Shown: piece after piece, positions 32,894-40,801 of the stretch
How positions within the stretch are numbered: the stretch's first letter is position 1
How the letters are laid out: every line of letters starts with the position of its first letter
From: Desulfarculus sp.
GTDB taxonomy: Bacteria; Desulfobacterota; Desulfarculia; Desulfarculales; Desulfarculaceae
Reading direction: 5' to 3'
Assembly (NCBI GenBank): GCA_003605055.1
Contig: QZKP01000006.1
Location: forward strand, 30,667 to 94,666
DNA length: 64,000 nt
Made by a program: the position numbers and the translations under genes
The notes under the pieces: generated by a model
Seen by the model: only the letters and a program-made list of their open reading frames with translations
Databases searched by the model: none
Told to the model about the DNA's origin: nothing

Positions 32894-33289
32894 CTAGACC
32901 CTGGACGGACGCCCTCTGCCCCGGCCGCTCTTGTGCATGGTGGCCTCGGTCTTGTCCGGGTTCTTGTCCAGGTGCTTGTAGCGGTGCCTGGCCAGCTCGG
33001 CCAGGTCCTGCAAGACCCGGGGCAGATCGGACGACTTCCACAGCGCCTGGAACCTGCCCTGGCGGTGCAGCTCCGGGCTCAGCCGGTAGTACGGTGGAGC
33101 GGCCGGGTCGAAGACGATGTCCTCGGTGTAAATTGTCAGGTCCCCGCCCGCCGCGGCCAGAATCAGGTCCTTGGCCGAGTGGTGGAATTCCTTTCTTACG
33201 TCCTCGGTGGACTCCGCGGCGTTGATCTTGTTGCGGAAGGCCGGGAGAATCTGGCGCTCGTACTTGGTCACGGATTTCAAGGCGGACAT
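32894..33289 (-). CDS. Unknown 131-residue basic protein
   Basis: Starts MSALKSVTKYERQILPAF with AGAGAG upstream of the ATG at 33289. Mixed helical content; a central DLTIYTEDIVFDP...YYRLSPELHRQGRF region and a strongly basic tail (KSGRGRGRPSRV) suggest nucleic-acid binding. No family recognised. It lies between the acyl-CoA dehydrogenase terminator and its duplicated remnant, in an accessory patch. Confidence 0.6.
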   Translation of the reverse strand: MSALKSVTKYERQILPAFRNKINAAESTEDVRKEFHHSAKDLILAAAGGDLTIYTEDIVFDPAAPPYYRLSPELHRQGRFQALWKSSDLPRVLQDLAELARHRYKHLDKNPDKTEATMHKSGRGRGRPSRV

Positions 33290-33394
33290 ATGCTTTCTCT
33301 CTGGGCTGGGAACCGCGTGCAGGCGATGGTTCCCGCCAGCGGGTCTTTCAGTTTAACTTACCTAAATTAATGATGATCCAAGAAATGGGCCAAG

Positions 33395-33496
33395 TCAATT
33401 GGGTTGAGTGGGGATGCGCAGCCGGTGGCAGATGAACACCGCGGCCATGGCCAGGTCGCAGATGACCACGATGTCGCGCAGGAAGTGCAGCTCCAA
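33395..33496 (-). pseudogene. Remnant of a CPA2/KefB-like cation:proton antiporter (5' end only)
   Basis: Only 33 codons remain, starting at TTG behind GGGAGG. The peptide LELHFLRDIVVICDLAMAAV and then FICHRLRIPTQ fits the first helix and RLRIP box of CPA2 antiporters, then hits a stop. The rest of the gene is missing, with unrelated AT-rich sequence beyond. Confidence 0.55.
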
Positions 33497-33620
33497 GGAC
33501 GCCTCCCGAAGGCTGGGTGTGCAGAGCGGGCCTGGTTCAGAGCATAGCACAGAGGATTGGTTTTGGCGGCGGGGGGTGAAGGCGGGAGGGCGGGTTAGCG
33601 GGCGTGGGCTGCGTTACGGG

Positions 33621-33701
33621 CTGGTGATCGCCAGGCTGATCGGGGCGATTTAAGAAAAGAGTTGGGAAAAAAGAAGAGGGCGCCTCCGCGAGGGGGCGCC
33701 C
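33621..33701 (+). pseudogene. Duplicated 3' end and terminator of an acyl-CoA dehydrogenase
   Basis: Bases 33621-33653 repeat 32798-32830 (end of the dehydrogenase, LVIARLIGAI-stop) with only three or four changes, and the following hairpin GGGCGCCTCC-GCGA-GGGGGCGCCC matches its terminator. Nothing upstream resembles the rest of a dehydrogenase, so this is a fragment left by duplication or deletion. Confidence 0.75.
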
Positions 33702-33820
33702 GTCGTTGTTGGTCTGGTTGTGCTCGAGGACCTTGGGGAGCGTGTGGTCTTGGTGGTGGGGCGAAGGGCGGTGTAAAGCGACTATGGCTTTATACCGTTC
33801 CCAGTGAAGGTTGTATCCGG

Positions 33821-35182
33821 TTAACGGCTTTGCGGCGCCGAATAAAAGATGCGTTTTATAACAATATATGTTGCAAAACATGCAATTAATATTAGAAAAC
33901 ATATTAGGAACAGTCCCATTTGTTGAAATCCTTCCATCGGAATGAGTTTCGATAATTTTATTAAGTACATAATAAGACTAGAAACGGCGAATGCTAATAC
34001 AATTATTGCTCCAGACATGCCAATTCTGTTTAATGATATCTCCCATCCTTTAAAGGCGAACCAGAGGGGGCGGTATATAGAAAGCGTGAGCAAAATAGCC
34101 ATGGTAGTGCCTACCATTATCAATAAGGAAAAATGTTGCAATTTAATATAATCTGTAGGATCAAGGTTACTACGCAAGTAGTCCAAAATAAGCGGAGCCA
34201 TTAACAGAATACCGTAAGTAGATGCGACAGCTATTGAATAACTTATGATAACCTTTAATATGCCTCCCCATATTTTTTTATTAATAAAATAACTGTAAAG
34301 TCTATTTGTAAAGTTATAGGTAAAATGATAAATATAGTAACCAATTGTAACAAGCATTTTCAAACTTGCATTGGTGATTAGGGTTAATATATTTAGTATA
34401 ATATTGGTGATAAAAAGTAGGGGGTCTATCAACAATTTTAGAATGACATTTGAATTATGCGGCAATTTATCCAGCGCGAAGGATTGGATACTAGGAATAG
34501 TGGGCAAGGGAGCCCGACAAGCATATATAAGAGCTGTCGCAGCGAGAAAAAGACCAAACACAATAGATAATATAATTCGGAAGTCTAACAGTTTGATACT
34601 GACGGAGTGTATGTAAAAAGTAACTTTTTCTAAAACTTTAAGCTCTAAAGCTTGTGTGATTTTTGTATGCTGAGGTAAATAGCCCAATTGGTACCCTGTT
34701 ATAAACACTCCTGCCATTACCCAGAGAACATAAAGCGACTCCATAAACTTGTCAAATAGATTTTTTTTGTATTTCAGGACTGCGCTATATAAAGCACAAA
34801 TTGTTATAATAAAAAACGATAAAATATATAATGAAATAAGCGGGAAAAAAGCGATGTATACAATTAACGGACTAAAAAATATAATGATAAACAAATATGT
34901 TATGAAAAAATCCAAAAAGTCACTGGACATTGACAAGGCAACGATGAAGCCCGCCAAAATGATTAACAATATTATTATTAATTCCTCAGGGAGGAGCCCT
35001 GGTATGAAGAAAATATTCGAGCAAGAACTGAGCATGACAAACAAAACGGCCAATACTAATAGGAAAAAAAGTATCCTTCCTTGATAACCAGCTATAGGAT
35101 AGCGGGGATCAACCTGATCGTTAGCCATGTCTCCTGAGGCATTGTCAGATGTGGTAGAAGATCCGTAGATATCATCATTCAT
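33821..35182 (-). CDS. Large AT-rich multi-pass membrane protein, unknown
   Basis: A 453-residue protein with a polar N-terminus (about 35 residues, rich in Asp/Ser/Asn) and then about ten to twelve hydrophobic segments. The amino-acid mix is dominated by Ile, Leu, Phe and Tyr. GGGAG lies 6 bases before the ATG. Base composition is far below the window average, with AT-rich codons throughout, so it is almost surely acquired. No catalytic motif or named family recognised. Flanking DNA is rearranged on one side and gene-poor on the other. Confidence 0.75.
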   Translation of the reverse strand: MNDDIYGSSTTSDNASGDMANDQVDPRYPIAGYQGRILFFLLVLAVLFVMLSSCSNIFFIPGLLPEELIIILLIILAGFIVALSMSSDFLDFFITYLFIIIFFSPLIVYIAFFPLISLYILSFFIITICALYSAVLKYKKNLFDKFMESLYVLWVMAGVFITGYQLGYLPQHTKITQALELKVLEKVTFYIHSVSIKLLDFRIILSIVFGLFLAATALIYACRAPLPTIPSIQSFALDKLPHNSNVILKLLIDPLLFITNIILNILTLITNASLKMLVTIGYYIYHFTYNFTNRLYSYFINKKIWGGILKVIISYSIAVASTYGILLMAPLILDYLRSNLDPTDYIKLQHFSLLIMVGTTMAILLTLSIYRPLWFAFKGWEISLNRIGMSGAIIVLAFAVSSLIMYLIKLSKLIPMEGFQQMGLFLICFLILIACFATYIVIKRIFYSAPQSR

Positions 35183-35583
35183 ACTTCACTCCCCCGTTGC
35201 GACATTAACCAAGGTTATAGGGCGGTTCGCGTATAGTAACCAACCTAGTATGTCTCTTTTATATCATTTAACCAGGGTATGGCAGACTGCCACAATCTCG
35301 GGACCAGAGAAACCCGTAGGGAAGTCTTAGTCGTCATACCCTTGCTTCCTTTAAACCCGGACAGTTGCATGGGACGTTTGAGCCCGCATTTTGCTAGGCA
35401 GGGGAGAGGAACCAATGAAACCTGATGAATTTTTCGTTGTTGTGTGGTTAGTTGTAAAGTTCTTAAGATTTCCCCCGCACAAGTTACACTTATCACACTG
35501 TGGCCGCCGCCCGCAACCGCAATAAAAACGGGCGGGGATAGACCCCGCCCCTACGCCGCATCCCTAAATTTTTCTTCTACCGC
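35183..35583. other. Gene-poor spacer
   Basis: About 400 bp of intermediate GC between the AT-rich membrane-protein gene and the XRE-cupin gene. It has an 83-codon minus-strand open frame (35245-35496) without a ribosome site or recognisable family, and one copy of the palindromic repeat near its end. It may be debris of a mobile element, but no transposase motif is seen. Confidence 0.5.
35530..35550. repeat. Palindromic repeat, copy 3
   Basis: GGGCGGGG-ATAGA-CCCCGCCC, same family as 7048, 7161 and 42112, located 34 bp after the stop of the XRE-cupin gene, where it may form a 3'-end hairpin. Confidence 0.75.
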
Positions 35584-36288
35584 CTACTTCGCCTGGCTGT
35601 AAATCACCGCCAGTATCTTGGCCGGCTTGTCGTTATAGGGCCGCACCAGGTGCGGCACGGTGGAGTCGTAGTAGATGGCGTCCCCCGGCGAGAGCACCTC
35701 GATGGCGTCGCCCACCAGGGCCTGCATCTGGCCCTCCAGCACGTAGATGAACTCCTCGCCGTCGTGGGTGGAGGGGTCCACGGTCTCCTGGGTGGGGTGC
35801 AGGGTGACGATGAAGGGCTCCATGGAGCGGTTTTTCTTGCGCGGGGCCAGGGTCTCGTAGGAGTAGCCGTAGGTGGTGCCCTTCTGGCTGGCGAAGCGGC
35901 TCATCTGCTGGCGCTCGGCCATGCGCACCACGGTGTAGGGCCGGTCCTCGCCGCTGGCGATGAGGGTGCCCAGCTTCATGTCCAGGGCCTTGCCCAGCTT
36001 GATGAGCATGCCCAGGGGCGGGCTGGCGGTCTCGGCCTCGATCTCGGCCAGGATTTCTTGGGGCAGGCCGGTGCGCTGGGCCAGGTCCGTGAGGCTCAGG
36101 CCCTTGTGCTCGCGGAACTGCCGTATGCGCTGGCCCACGGGCAGGTCGCGGTCGGCGGCGGTGGGCGCGCGCTTGGCGGCGATGGCCTCCACCCCGGCCA
36201 GGTAGTCGCTCTGGCGGCGGGAGCCCCCGCCCAGGCCGTTCATCTGGTCCATGAGGTCGTGGTGACCCTTGTCAGTCTCGCGCGGCAT
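35584..36288 (-). CDS. XRE-family regulator with cupin domain, second copy type
   Basis: A 234-residue protein with a variable N-terminal 50 residues, an XRE HTH (VGQRIRQFREHKGLSLTDLAQRTGL, about 51-75) and a cupin-2 domain (HDGEEFIYVLEGQMQALVGD, LSPGDAIYYDSTVPHLVRPY) with His residues that could bind metal. GGAGAG precedes the ATG. It lies 57 bp downstream of fabD on the same strand. It differs from the shorter XRE-cupin at 29070 in length and sequence, and may respond to a fatty-acid or CoA-linked ligand. Confidence 0.85.
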   Translation of the reverse strand: MPRETDKGHHDLMDQMNGLGGGSRRQSDYLAGVEAIAAKRAPTAADRDLPVGQRIRQFREHKGLSLTDLAQRTGLPQEILAEIEAETASPPLGMLIKLGKALDMKLGTLIASGEDRPYTVVRMAERQQMSRFASQKGTTYGYSYETLAPRKKNRSMEPFIVTLHPTQETVDPSTHDGEEFIYVLEGQMQALVGDAIEVLSPGDAIYYDSTVPHLVRPYNDKPAKILAVIYSQAK

Positions 36289-36344
36289 GCTCTCTCTCCT
36301 TGGGGCCTGGCTCGCCTAAACCTACCTGCTGCGGGGCGCTTTGG

Positions 36345-37274
36345 TCAAATCTGGAGGGCGGCCCGCACCTGCTCCAGGTCCGCCGGCTCCTGCACGTTGA
36401 GCACCGTGGTCTGGGCGGGCGCGGTCTTCTTTATCAGCCCGGCCAGCACGTTCTTGGGCCCGGCCTCGATGAAGGTGTCCACGCCCGCGGCCAGCAGGGC
36501 CTCTATGGTCTGCACCCAGCGCACCGGCGAAGTGAGCTGGGTCAGAAGTTCGGCCTTGACCAGGGCCGCCTCCGCGCTGGGCGCTCCGGTGGTGTTGGGT
36601 ACGTGCGGGCAGTTCAGGGGCGCGAAGCTGGTGGCGGCGATGGCCGCGGCCATGTCCCGGCCCGCGGCGGCTATCAAGGGGCTGTGCCAGGCGCCGGAGA
36701 CCTTCAGGGGTATGGCCTTGTAGCCTTGCTCCTTGGCCAGCCTGCCCGCCGCGGCCACGGCCTCGGCGGCGCCGGTGATCACGGTCTGCTGCGGGGTGTT
36801 GTAGTTGGCCGGCTGCACCACGCCCTCGGTGGCCTGGCACAGGGCGGCCACCTGCTCGGGCGAGGCGCCCATGATGGCGGCCATGGCCCCGGGATTGGCC
36901 GCGGCGTCGCGGTCCATGAGCCGGCCGCGCAGGCTGACCAGGCGCAGGCAGTCGGCCGGGCTCAGGGCGCCGGCCGCGCACAGGGCCGCGTACTCGCCCA
37001 CGCTGTGGCCGGCCACGGCCGCGGGCCGCACCCCGGCGTCGCTCAGCGCCTGCCAGCAGGCCAGGTCCACGGCGATCACCGCCGGCTGCAGGTTCACGGT
37101 CTGGGTCAGATCCTCCAGGGGGCCATCGAAGCAGAGCCGGGAGATGGGCAGGCCGCTGGCCTCCTCGGCCAGGGCGAACAGGGCCCGCGCCGGCTCGGAG
37201 GCGTCGTAAAAGGCCTGGCCCATGCCCACGTATTGGGAGCCCTGACCGGGAAAAACCATTGCCACCTTGGCCAT
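36345..37274 (-). CDS. fabD: Malonyl-CoA:ACP transacylase
   Basis: A 309-residue FabD, transferring malonyl from CoA to acyl carrier protein for fatty-acid synthesis. FPGQGSQYVGMG near residue 7 is the oxyanion/substrate motif; the active-site Ser lies in VAGHSVGEYAAL near 88 and the catalytic His in GAWHSPLI near 200. AAGGAGG lies 5 bases before the ATG at 37274. Other fab genes are not adjacent (fabZ is in the lpx operon). Confidence 0.93.
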   Translation of the reverse strand: MAKVAMVFPGQGSQYVGMGQAFYDASEPARALFALAEEASGLPISRLCFDGPLEDLTQTVNLQPAVIAVDLACWQALSDAGVRPAAVAGHSVGEYAALCAAGALSPADCLRLVSLRGRLMDRDAAANPGAMAAIMGASPEQVAALCQATEGVVQPANYNTPQQTVITGAAEAVAAAGRLAKEQGYKAIPLKVSGAWHSPLIAAAGRDMAAAIAATSFAPLNCPHVPNTTGAPSAEAALVKAELLTQLTSPVRWVQTIEALLAAGVDTFIEAGPKNVLAGLIKKTAPAQTTVLNVQEPADLEQVRAALQI

Positions 37275-37437
37275 GCCCGCCTCCTTGACCCAAGCCGTCG
37301 CCACCAGGTGCAAAGTCGAGGAATCAATCTACTAAAAGGCCTGGGGGCTGTCAACGCCGGGGCCAGAGGCGCGCCGTTCAAGGGCAGGGGGCGCGGGCCG
37401 GGGATTGCTTGCTCGCGGCCCGGAGGCCAGGCTGGTC

Positions 37438-38715
37438 TCAGCCCTTGAAGTAGTCCTTGGGCACCACGGTGATGCTGCGGGGGGTGACCGTGAAGCGCTC
37501 CCGGTCCTCCTGGGGGTTGATGCCGATCTGGGTGCCCTCGGGCAGGTGGTTGGACTTGTCTATGATGGCTTTTTTGATGCGGCAGTGGCGTCCGATGATC
37601 ACGTTGTCCATGATCACGCTCTCGTCCACCTGGGACCAGGACTGGACCACCACGTTGGGGCTGAGCACCGAGTTGCGCACCACCGCGCCGCTGATGATGC
37701 AGCCCTGGCCCACCAGGGAGTCCAGGGCCATGCCCATCCGGGGCGGGTCGGCGTGGCGCTCCTCGAAGACGAACTTGGCCGGCGGGAGCTGGCGGCGGTA
37801 GGTGCGGATGGGCCAGAGCTGGCCGTAGAGGTTGAAGTAGGGGTCCACGCCGCACAGGTCCATGTTGGCGTTCCAGTAGGCGTCCAGGCTGCCCACGTCC
37901 CGCCAGTAGCCCGAGTCGTTGGTGCGCTCCTGCAGCACCAGGGAGCGCTCGCCGCGCGGGCCGGTGATCCAGGTGTAGTCGCAGATGCGGTTTTGGGCCC
38001 GGTAAGGGTAGGCCACCACCCGGTAGCGGTCCAGGAGGGTCGGTATGATGTCGTGGCCGAAGTCCATGCCCGGGCTCTGGTCGAGCATCTCCAGCAGCAC
38101 CTCCCGGTTGAACAGGTAGATGCCCATGCTGGCCAGGGAGTGGGCCTCGTCGCCGGGGATGCAGGCCGGCTCCGGGGGCTTTTCCTGGAAACCCTTGATC
38201 CTGAAGTCGGCGTCCACCTGCAGCACGCCGTAGGAGCAGGCCAGCTCCCGGTCCACCTCGATCACGGCGATGCTCACCTGGGCCTGCTTTTCATCGTGAT
38301 AGCGGCGCAGCAGGCTGTAGTCCATCTTGTACACGTGGTCGCCGGAGAGGATCAGGATGCGGTTGATGTGCTCCTCGCGCTCCAGCAGGTAAACGTTTTG
38401 GCGCACGCTGTCGGCGGTGCCCTGGTACCAGGTCTCGCCGGTGCGCATCTGGGGGCTGACGATGCGCAGCCAGTGTCCCAGGTCGTAGGAGAAGATGTTC
38501 CAGCCCGCCTCCAGATGATCCACCAGGGACTGGCTCTTGTACTGGGGCAGGACCATGATCTTGTAGATGCCGCTGTTGACCGCGTTGCTCAGGGTGATGT
38601 CTATGAGGCGGTAGGCCCCGCCAAAGGGCACCGAGGGCTTGGAGCGGTCGCGGGTCAGGGGAGCCAGGCGCTCGCCCTTGCCGCCGGCCATGATGATGGC
38701 CAGGGTGTCCTTCAT
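37438..38715 (-). CDS. glgC: Glucose-1-phosphate adenylyltransferase
   Basis: A 425-residue ADP-glucose pyrophosphorylase for glycogen synthesis. IIMAGGKGERLAPLTRDRSK is the nucleotide-binding motif, SGDHVYKMDY the metal/catalytic Asp motif, KGFQEKP the glucose-1-P Lys region, and the C-terminal left-handed beta-helix carries allosteric hexapeptide repeats. GGAG precedes the ATG. It is 5 bp from the AI-2E-type permease gene, so it belongs to the nitrilase-permease-glgC unit. Confidence 0.93.
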   Translation of the reverse strand: MKDTLAIIMAGGKGERLAPLTRDRSKPSVPFGGAYRLIDITLSNAVNSGIYKIMVLPQYKSQSLVDHLEAGWNIFSYDLGHWLRIVSPQMRTGETWYQGTADSVRQNVYLLEREEHINRILILSGDHVYKMDYSLLRRYHDEKQAQVSIAVIEVDRELACSYGVLQVDADFRIKGFQEKPPEPACIPGDEAHSLASMGIYLFNREVLLEMLDQSPGMDFGHDIIPTLLDRYRVVAYPYRAQNRICDYTWITGPRGERSLVLQERTNDSGYWRDVGSLDAYWNANMDLCGVDPYFNLYGQLWPIRTYRRQLPPAKFVFEERHADPPRMGMALDSLVGQGCIISGAVVRNSVLSPNVVVQSWSQVDESVIMDNVIIGRHCRIKKAIIDKSNHLPEGTQIGINPQEDRERFTVTPRSITVVPKDYFKG

Positions 38716-38720
38716 GGCTG

Positions 38721-39845
38721 CTACTCCGTTGCTTCAGGCTTGGCGGGCGCCTGGTCGGCCTCGCCGCTGATGTGCAGAATGTGCAGGCGGTAGACCTCCA
38801 GCAGCGACAGCAACAGGGCCAGCACCATGGGCCCCAGCAAGAGCCCCACCACCCCGAACAGGGACAGGCCGCCCAGCACGCTGAAGAACACCAGCACCGG
38901 GTGCAGGCCCGAGGCACCGCTGATGAGCTTGGGCCGCAGGAAGTTGTCGCAGGCCACCCCCGCCACCAGGCACCAGATCATCACCCCCACGCCTTGTCCC
39001 AGGTGGCCGGCCATCATTAGATATACGCCGGCCGGCACCCAGACCAGGGCCGTGCCCACCAGGGGCACCACCGAGGAGAAGACCATCACCGTGCCCCAGA
39101 AGGGGGCGTTGGGCACCCCGAAGATCCAAAAGCCCAGCCCGCCCAGCACGCCCTGCAACAGGGCCAGCACCACCGTGCCCGTGAAGGTGGAGCGCATGAT
39201 GGAGAGCACCTCGTCGCGCATCTGGCGGCTCATGCTCTCGGGCAGGGGGCTGAGGCCAAGCAGGCGCTCGGCCGCGGCGTGGCCGTCAATGAGCAAATAG
39301 AAAGTCACGATCATCATCAGGACGAAGTCGATCACCAGGTTGGTGATGCCCTTGAGCAGGCCGGCCAGGTTGGAGTAGAGCAGGTTGCTGACCTTGCGCA
39401 CCAGCTCGCCCACCTGCTGCAACAGGTCGGCCTTGCTCAGGCCCAGGGAGTCCTGCAGGCGGTCCAGCCACGGCCCCAGGTGGCCCAGGCCCTGCTGAAG
39501 GCTCTGCTGCAGGGTGTTGCCCTGCAGCTCCCGGCTCACCGTGTTGTACAGGTCCAGGGCCTGGGAGGCGATGACCCCGGTGATGAAGTACAGGGGCAGC
39601 ACGATGATGACCAGGAACAGGAACACGGTGAGGGCCGCGGCCAGGGTGCGGCGCCGGCCCACCAGCCACAGCACCTTGTTGTAAAGCGGGCCCCCCACCA
39701 CGGCCAGCACCACGGCCAGGAAAATGGGCACCAAAAAGGGCCGCACCAAGAGGTAGGAGAGGTAGAGCACCAGCAGGATGGCCACCCCGAAGAACCAGCG
39801 GCTGGCCGCGGTGGCGAAGGGCTTGTTTTCGTTCAGGCTATGCAT
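38721..39845 (-). CDS. AI-2E family (PerM-like) membrane transporter
   Basis: A 374-residue membrane protein with paired N-terminal helices, a long amphipathic loop (about 85-150) and a C-terminal cluster of helices, the AI-2E/PerM/TqsA layout. FDNFLRP-type and PLVGTALVWVPAGVYL segments (VACDNFLRPKLISG seen) are family signatures. Substrates range from AI-2 to Na+(Li+)/H+ exchange; none can be assigned. It begins 2 bp after the nitrilase-like gene. Confidence 0.85.
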   Translation of the reverse strand: MHSLNENKPFATAASRWFFGVAILLVLYLSYLLVRPFLVPIFLAVVLAVVGGPLYNKVLWLVGRRRTLAAALTVFLFLVIIVLPLYFITGVIASQALDLYNTVSRELQGNTLQQSLQQGLGHLGPWLDRLQDSLGLSKADLLQQVGELVRKVSNLLYSNLAGLLKGITNLVIDFVLMMIVTFYLLIDGHAAAERLLGLSPLPESMSRQMRDEVLSIMRSTFTGTVVLALLQGVLGGLGFWIFGVPNAPFWGTVMVFSSVVPLVGTALVWVPAGVYLMMAGHLGQGVGVMIWCLVAGVACDNFLRPKLISGASGLHPVLVFFSVLGGLSLFGVVGLLLGPMVLALLLSLLEVYRLHILHISGEADQAPAKPEATE

Positions 39846-39847
39846 GC

Positions 39848-40672
39848 TCAGAGCAACTCCCGCCAGATGCGGGGCAATAGCTGGGCCTGGGCCGTGGAGT
39901 CCAGGCGGCGGCGGGCGCTGCTCACCCGCTGCAAGGACACCTCGGCCAGGGCCACCCCCTTGCCCGGTTCGCACTGGGCCAGCACCTCGCCCCAAGGTCC
40001 GGCGATCATGGACTGGCCCCAACTCTCCCGGCCGCCGCCGTGCGGGCCCCACTGGGCCGCGGCCAGGACGTAGCAGGAATTCTCCAGTGCCCGGGTGCGC
40101 ACCAAAAGCTCCCAGTGTTCCCGGCCGGTGCCTTTGGCATAGGTCGAGGGCGCGGTGAACACCGTAGCCCCCTTGAGGCGCAGGCGGCGGTACAGCTCTG
40201 GGAATCGCAAGTCATAGCCGATAGTTAGGCCTAAAATCCCCGCCGGAGACTCCACCGTGACCAGCCGCTGGCCGGCCCGCACGTACTTGGATTCGGTCCA
40301 GGCCGCCTGGCCGGGCACCTCCAGGTCGAAACGGTGGATCTTTTGATAATAGCCCTGCAAGCGCCCCTGGTCGTCCACCACCGGGCAGGTGTTGAACACC
40401 CGTCCCGTGCCCCGCACGCGCTGGGCATAGGAGCCGCCCACGATCCACATGCCGTGCTTGGCCGCCTGCTGGGACAAAAACTTGAGCAGCGGCCCTTTCA
40501 GCGGCTGGGCGGTGGCGGGCATCTGGCTCATGTCGGCCAGGTAGGCGAAGTGCTCGGGGAGCACTGCAAAACCGGCCCCGGCCTCCTTGGCCTGGGCCAG
40601 CAGCTCGGCCGCCTGCTCCAGGTTGGCCTCGCGGTCCTCGGTGGATTGGGTCTGAATGACGGCGGCGATCAT
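39848..40672 (-). CDS. Nitrilase-superfamily protein with Gly replacing the catalytic Cys
   Basis: A 274-residue carbon-nitrogen hydrolase homologue of the Nit/omega-amidase type. The Glu (LPEHFAYL near residue 42) and Lys (YYQKIHRFD near 112) of the E-K-C triad are present. The nucleophile elbow reads GLTIGYDLRFPEL, where family members have ICYDLRF. The codon is GGC, so the usual Cys is missing; hydrolysis would be lost or rerouted. The rest is well conserved, arguing against simple decay. First gene of the minus-strand unit with the permease and glgC. Confidence 0.85.
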   Translation of the reverse strand: MIAAVIQTQSTEDREANLEQAAELLAQAKEAGAGFAVLPEHFAYLADMSQMPATAQPLKGPLLKFLSQQAAKHGMWIVGGSYAQRVRGTGRVFNTCPVVDDQGRLQGYYQKIHRFDLEVPGQAAWTESKYVRAGQRLVTVESPAGILGLTIGYDLRFPELYRRLRLKGATVFTAPSTYAKGTGREHWELLVRTRALENSCYVLAAAQWGPHGGGRESWGQSMIAGPWGEVLAQCEPGKGVALAEVSLQRVSSARRRLDSTAQAQLLPRIWRELL

Positions 40673-40678
40673 GGTTGC

Positions 40679-40684
40679 ATTATA
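40679..40684 (-). promoter_or_regulatory. Perfect -10 box directly before the nitrilase-like start
   Basis: Minus-strand TATAAT ends 6 bases before the ATG, with a weak TTGGGC 18 bases upstream. No Shine-Dalgarno is present. Transcription would begin at or near the A of ATG, giving a leaderless mRNA. Confidence 0.45.
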
Positions 40685-40734
40685 GTGCCCCCGACCCCGG
40701 CGGCCCAAGTCAAAAGAGCGGTGGGGCCGCTCGG

Positions 40735-40763
40735 TTGCCCACCAGGGGGCAGTGTGCTAGCAT
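40735..40763 (+). promoter_or_regulatory. Promoter of the GAF half-kinase gene
   Basis: TTGCCC, 17-base spacer, TAGCAT; 38 bp before the ATG. Confidence 0.4.
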
Positions 40764-40801
40764 GAAGCGGGCAGTTTTCAAGCTGCCAGGTGGAGGAGGA
40801 T

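Noticed and set aside
33408..33653. 81-codon plus-strand frame ending in the duplicated LVIARLIGAI peptide
   Set aside because: Only the last 10 codons resemble a protein; the rest is antisense to the antiporter remnant. Treated as a duplication scar.
35245..35496. 83-codon minus-strand open frame in the gene-poor spacer
   Set aside because: No ribosome binding site, no recognisable motif, and unlike the codon use of either neighbour; kept only as part of the spacer description.
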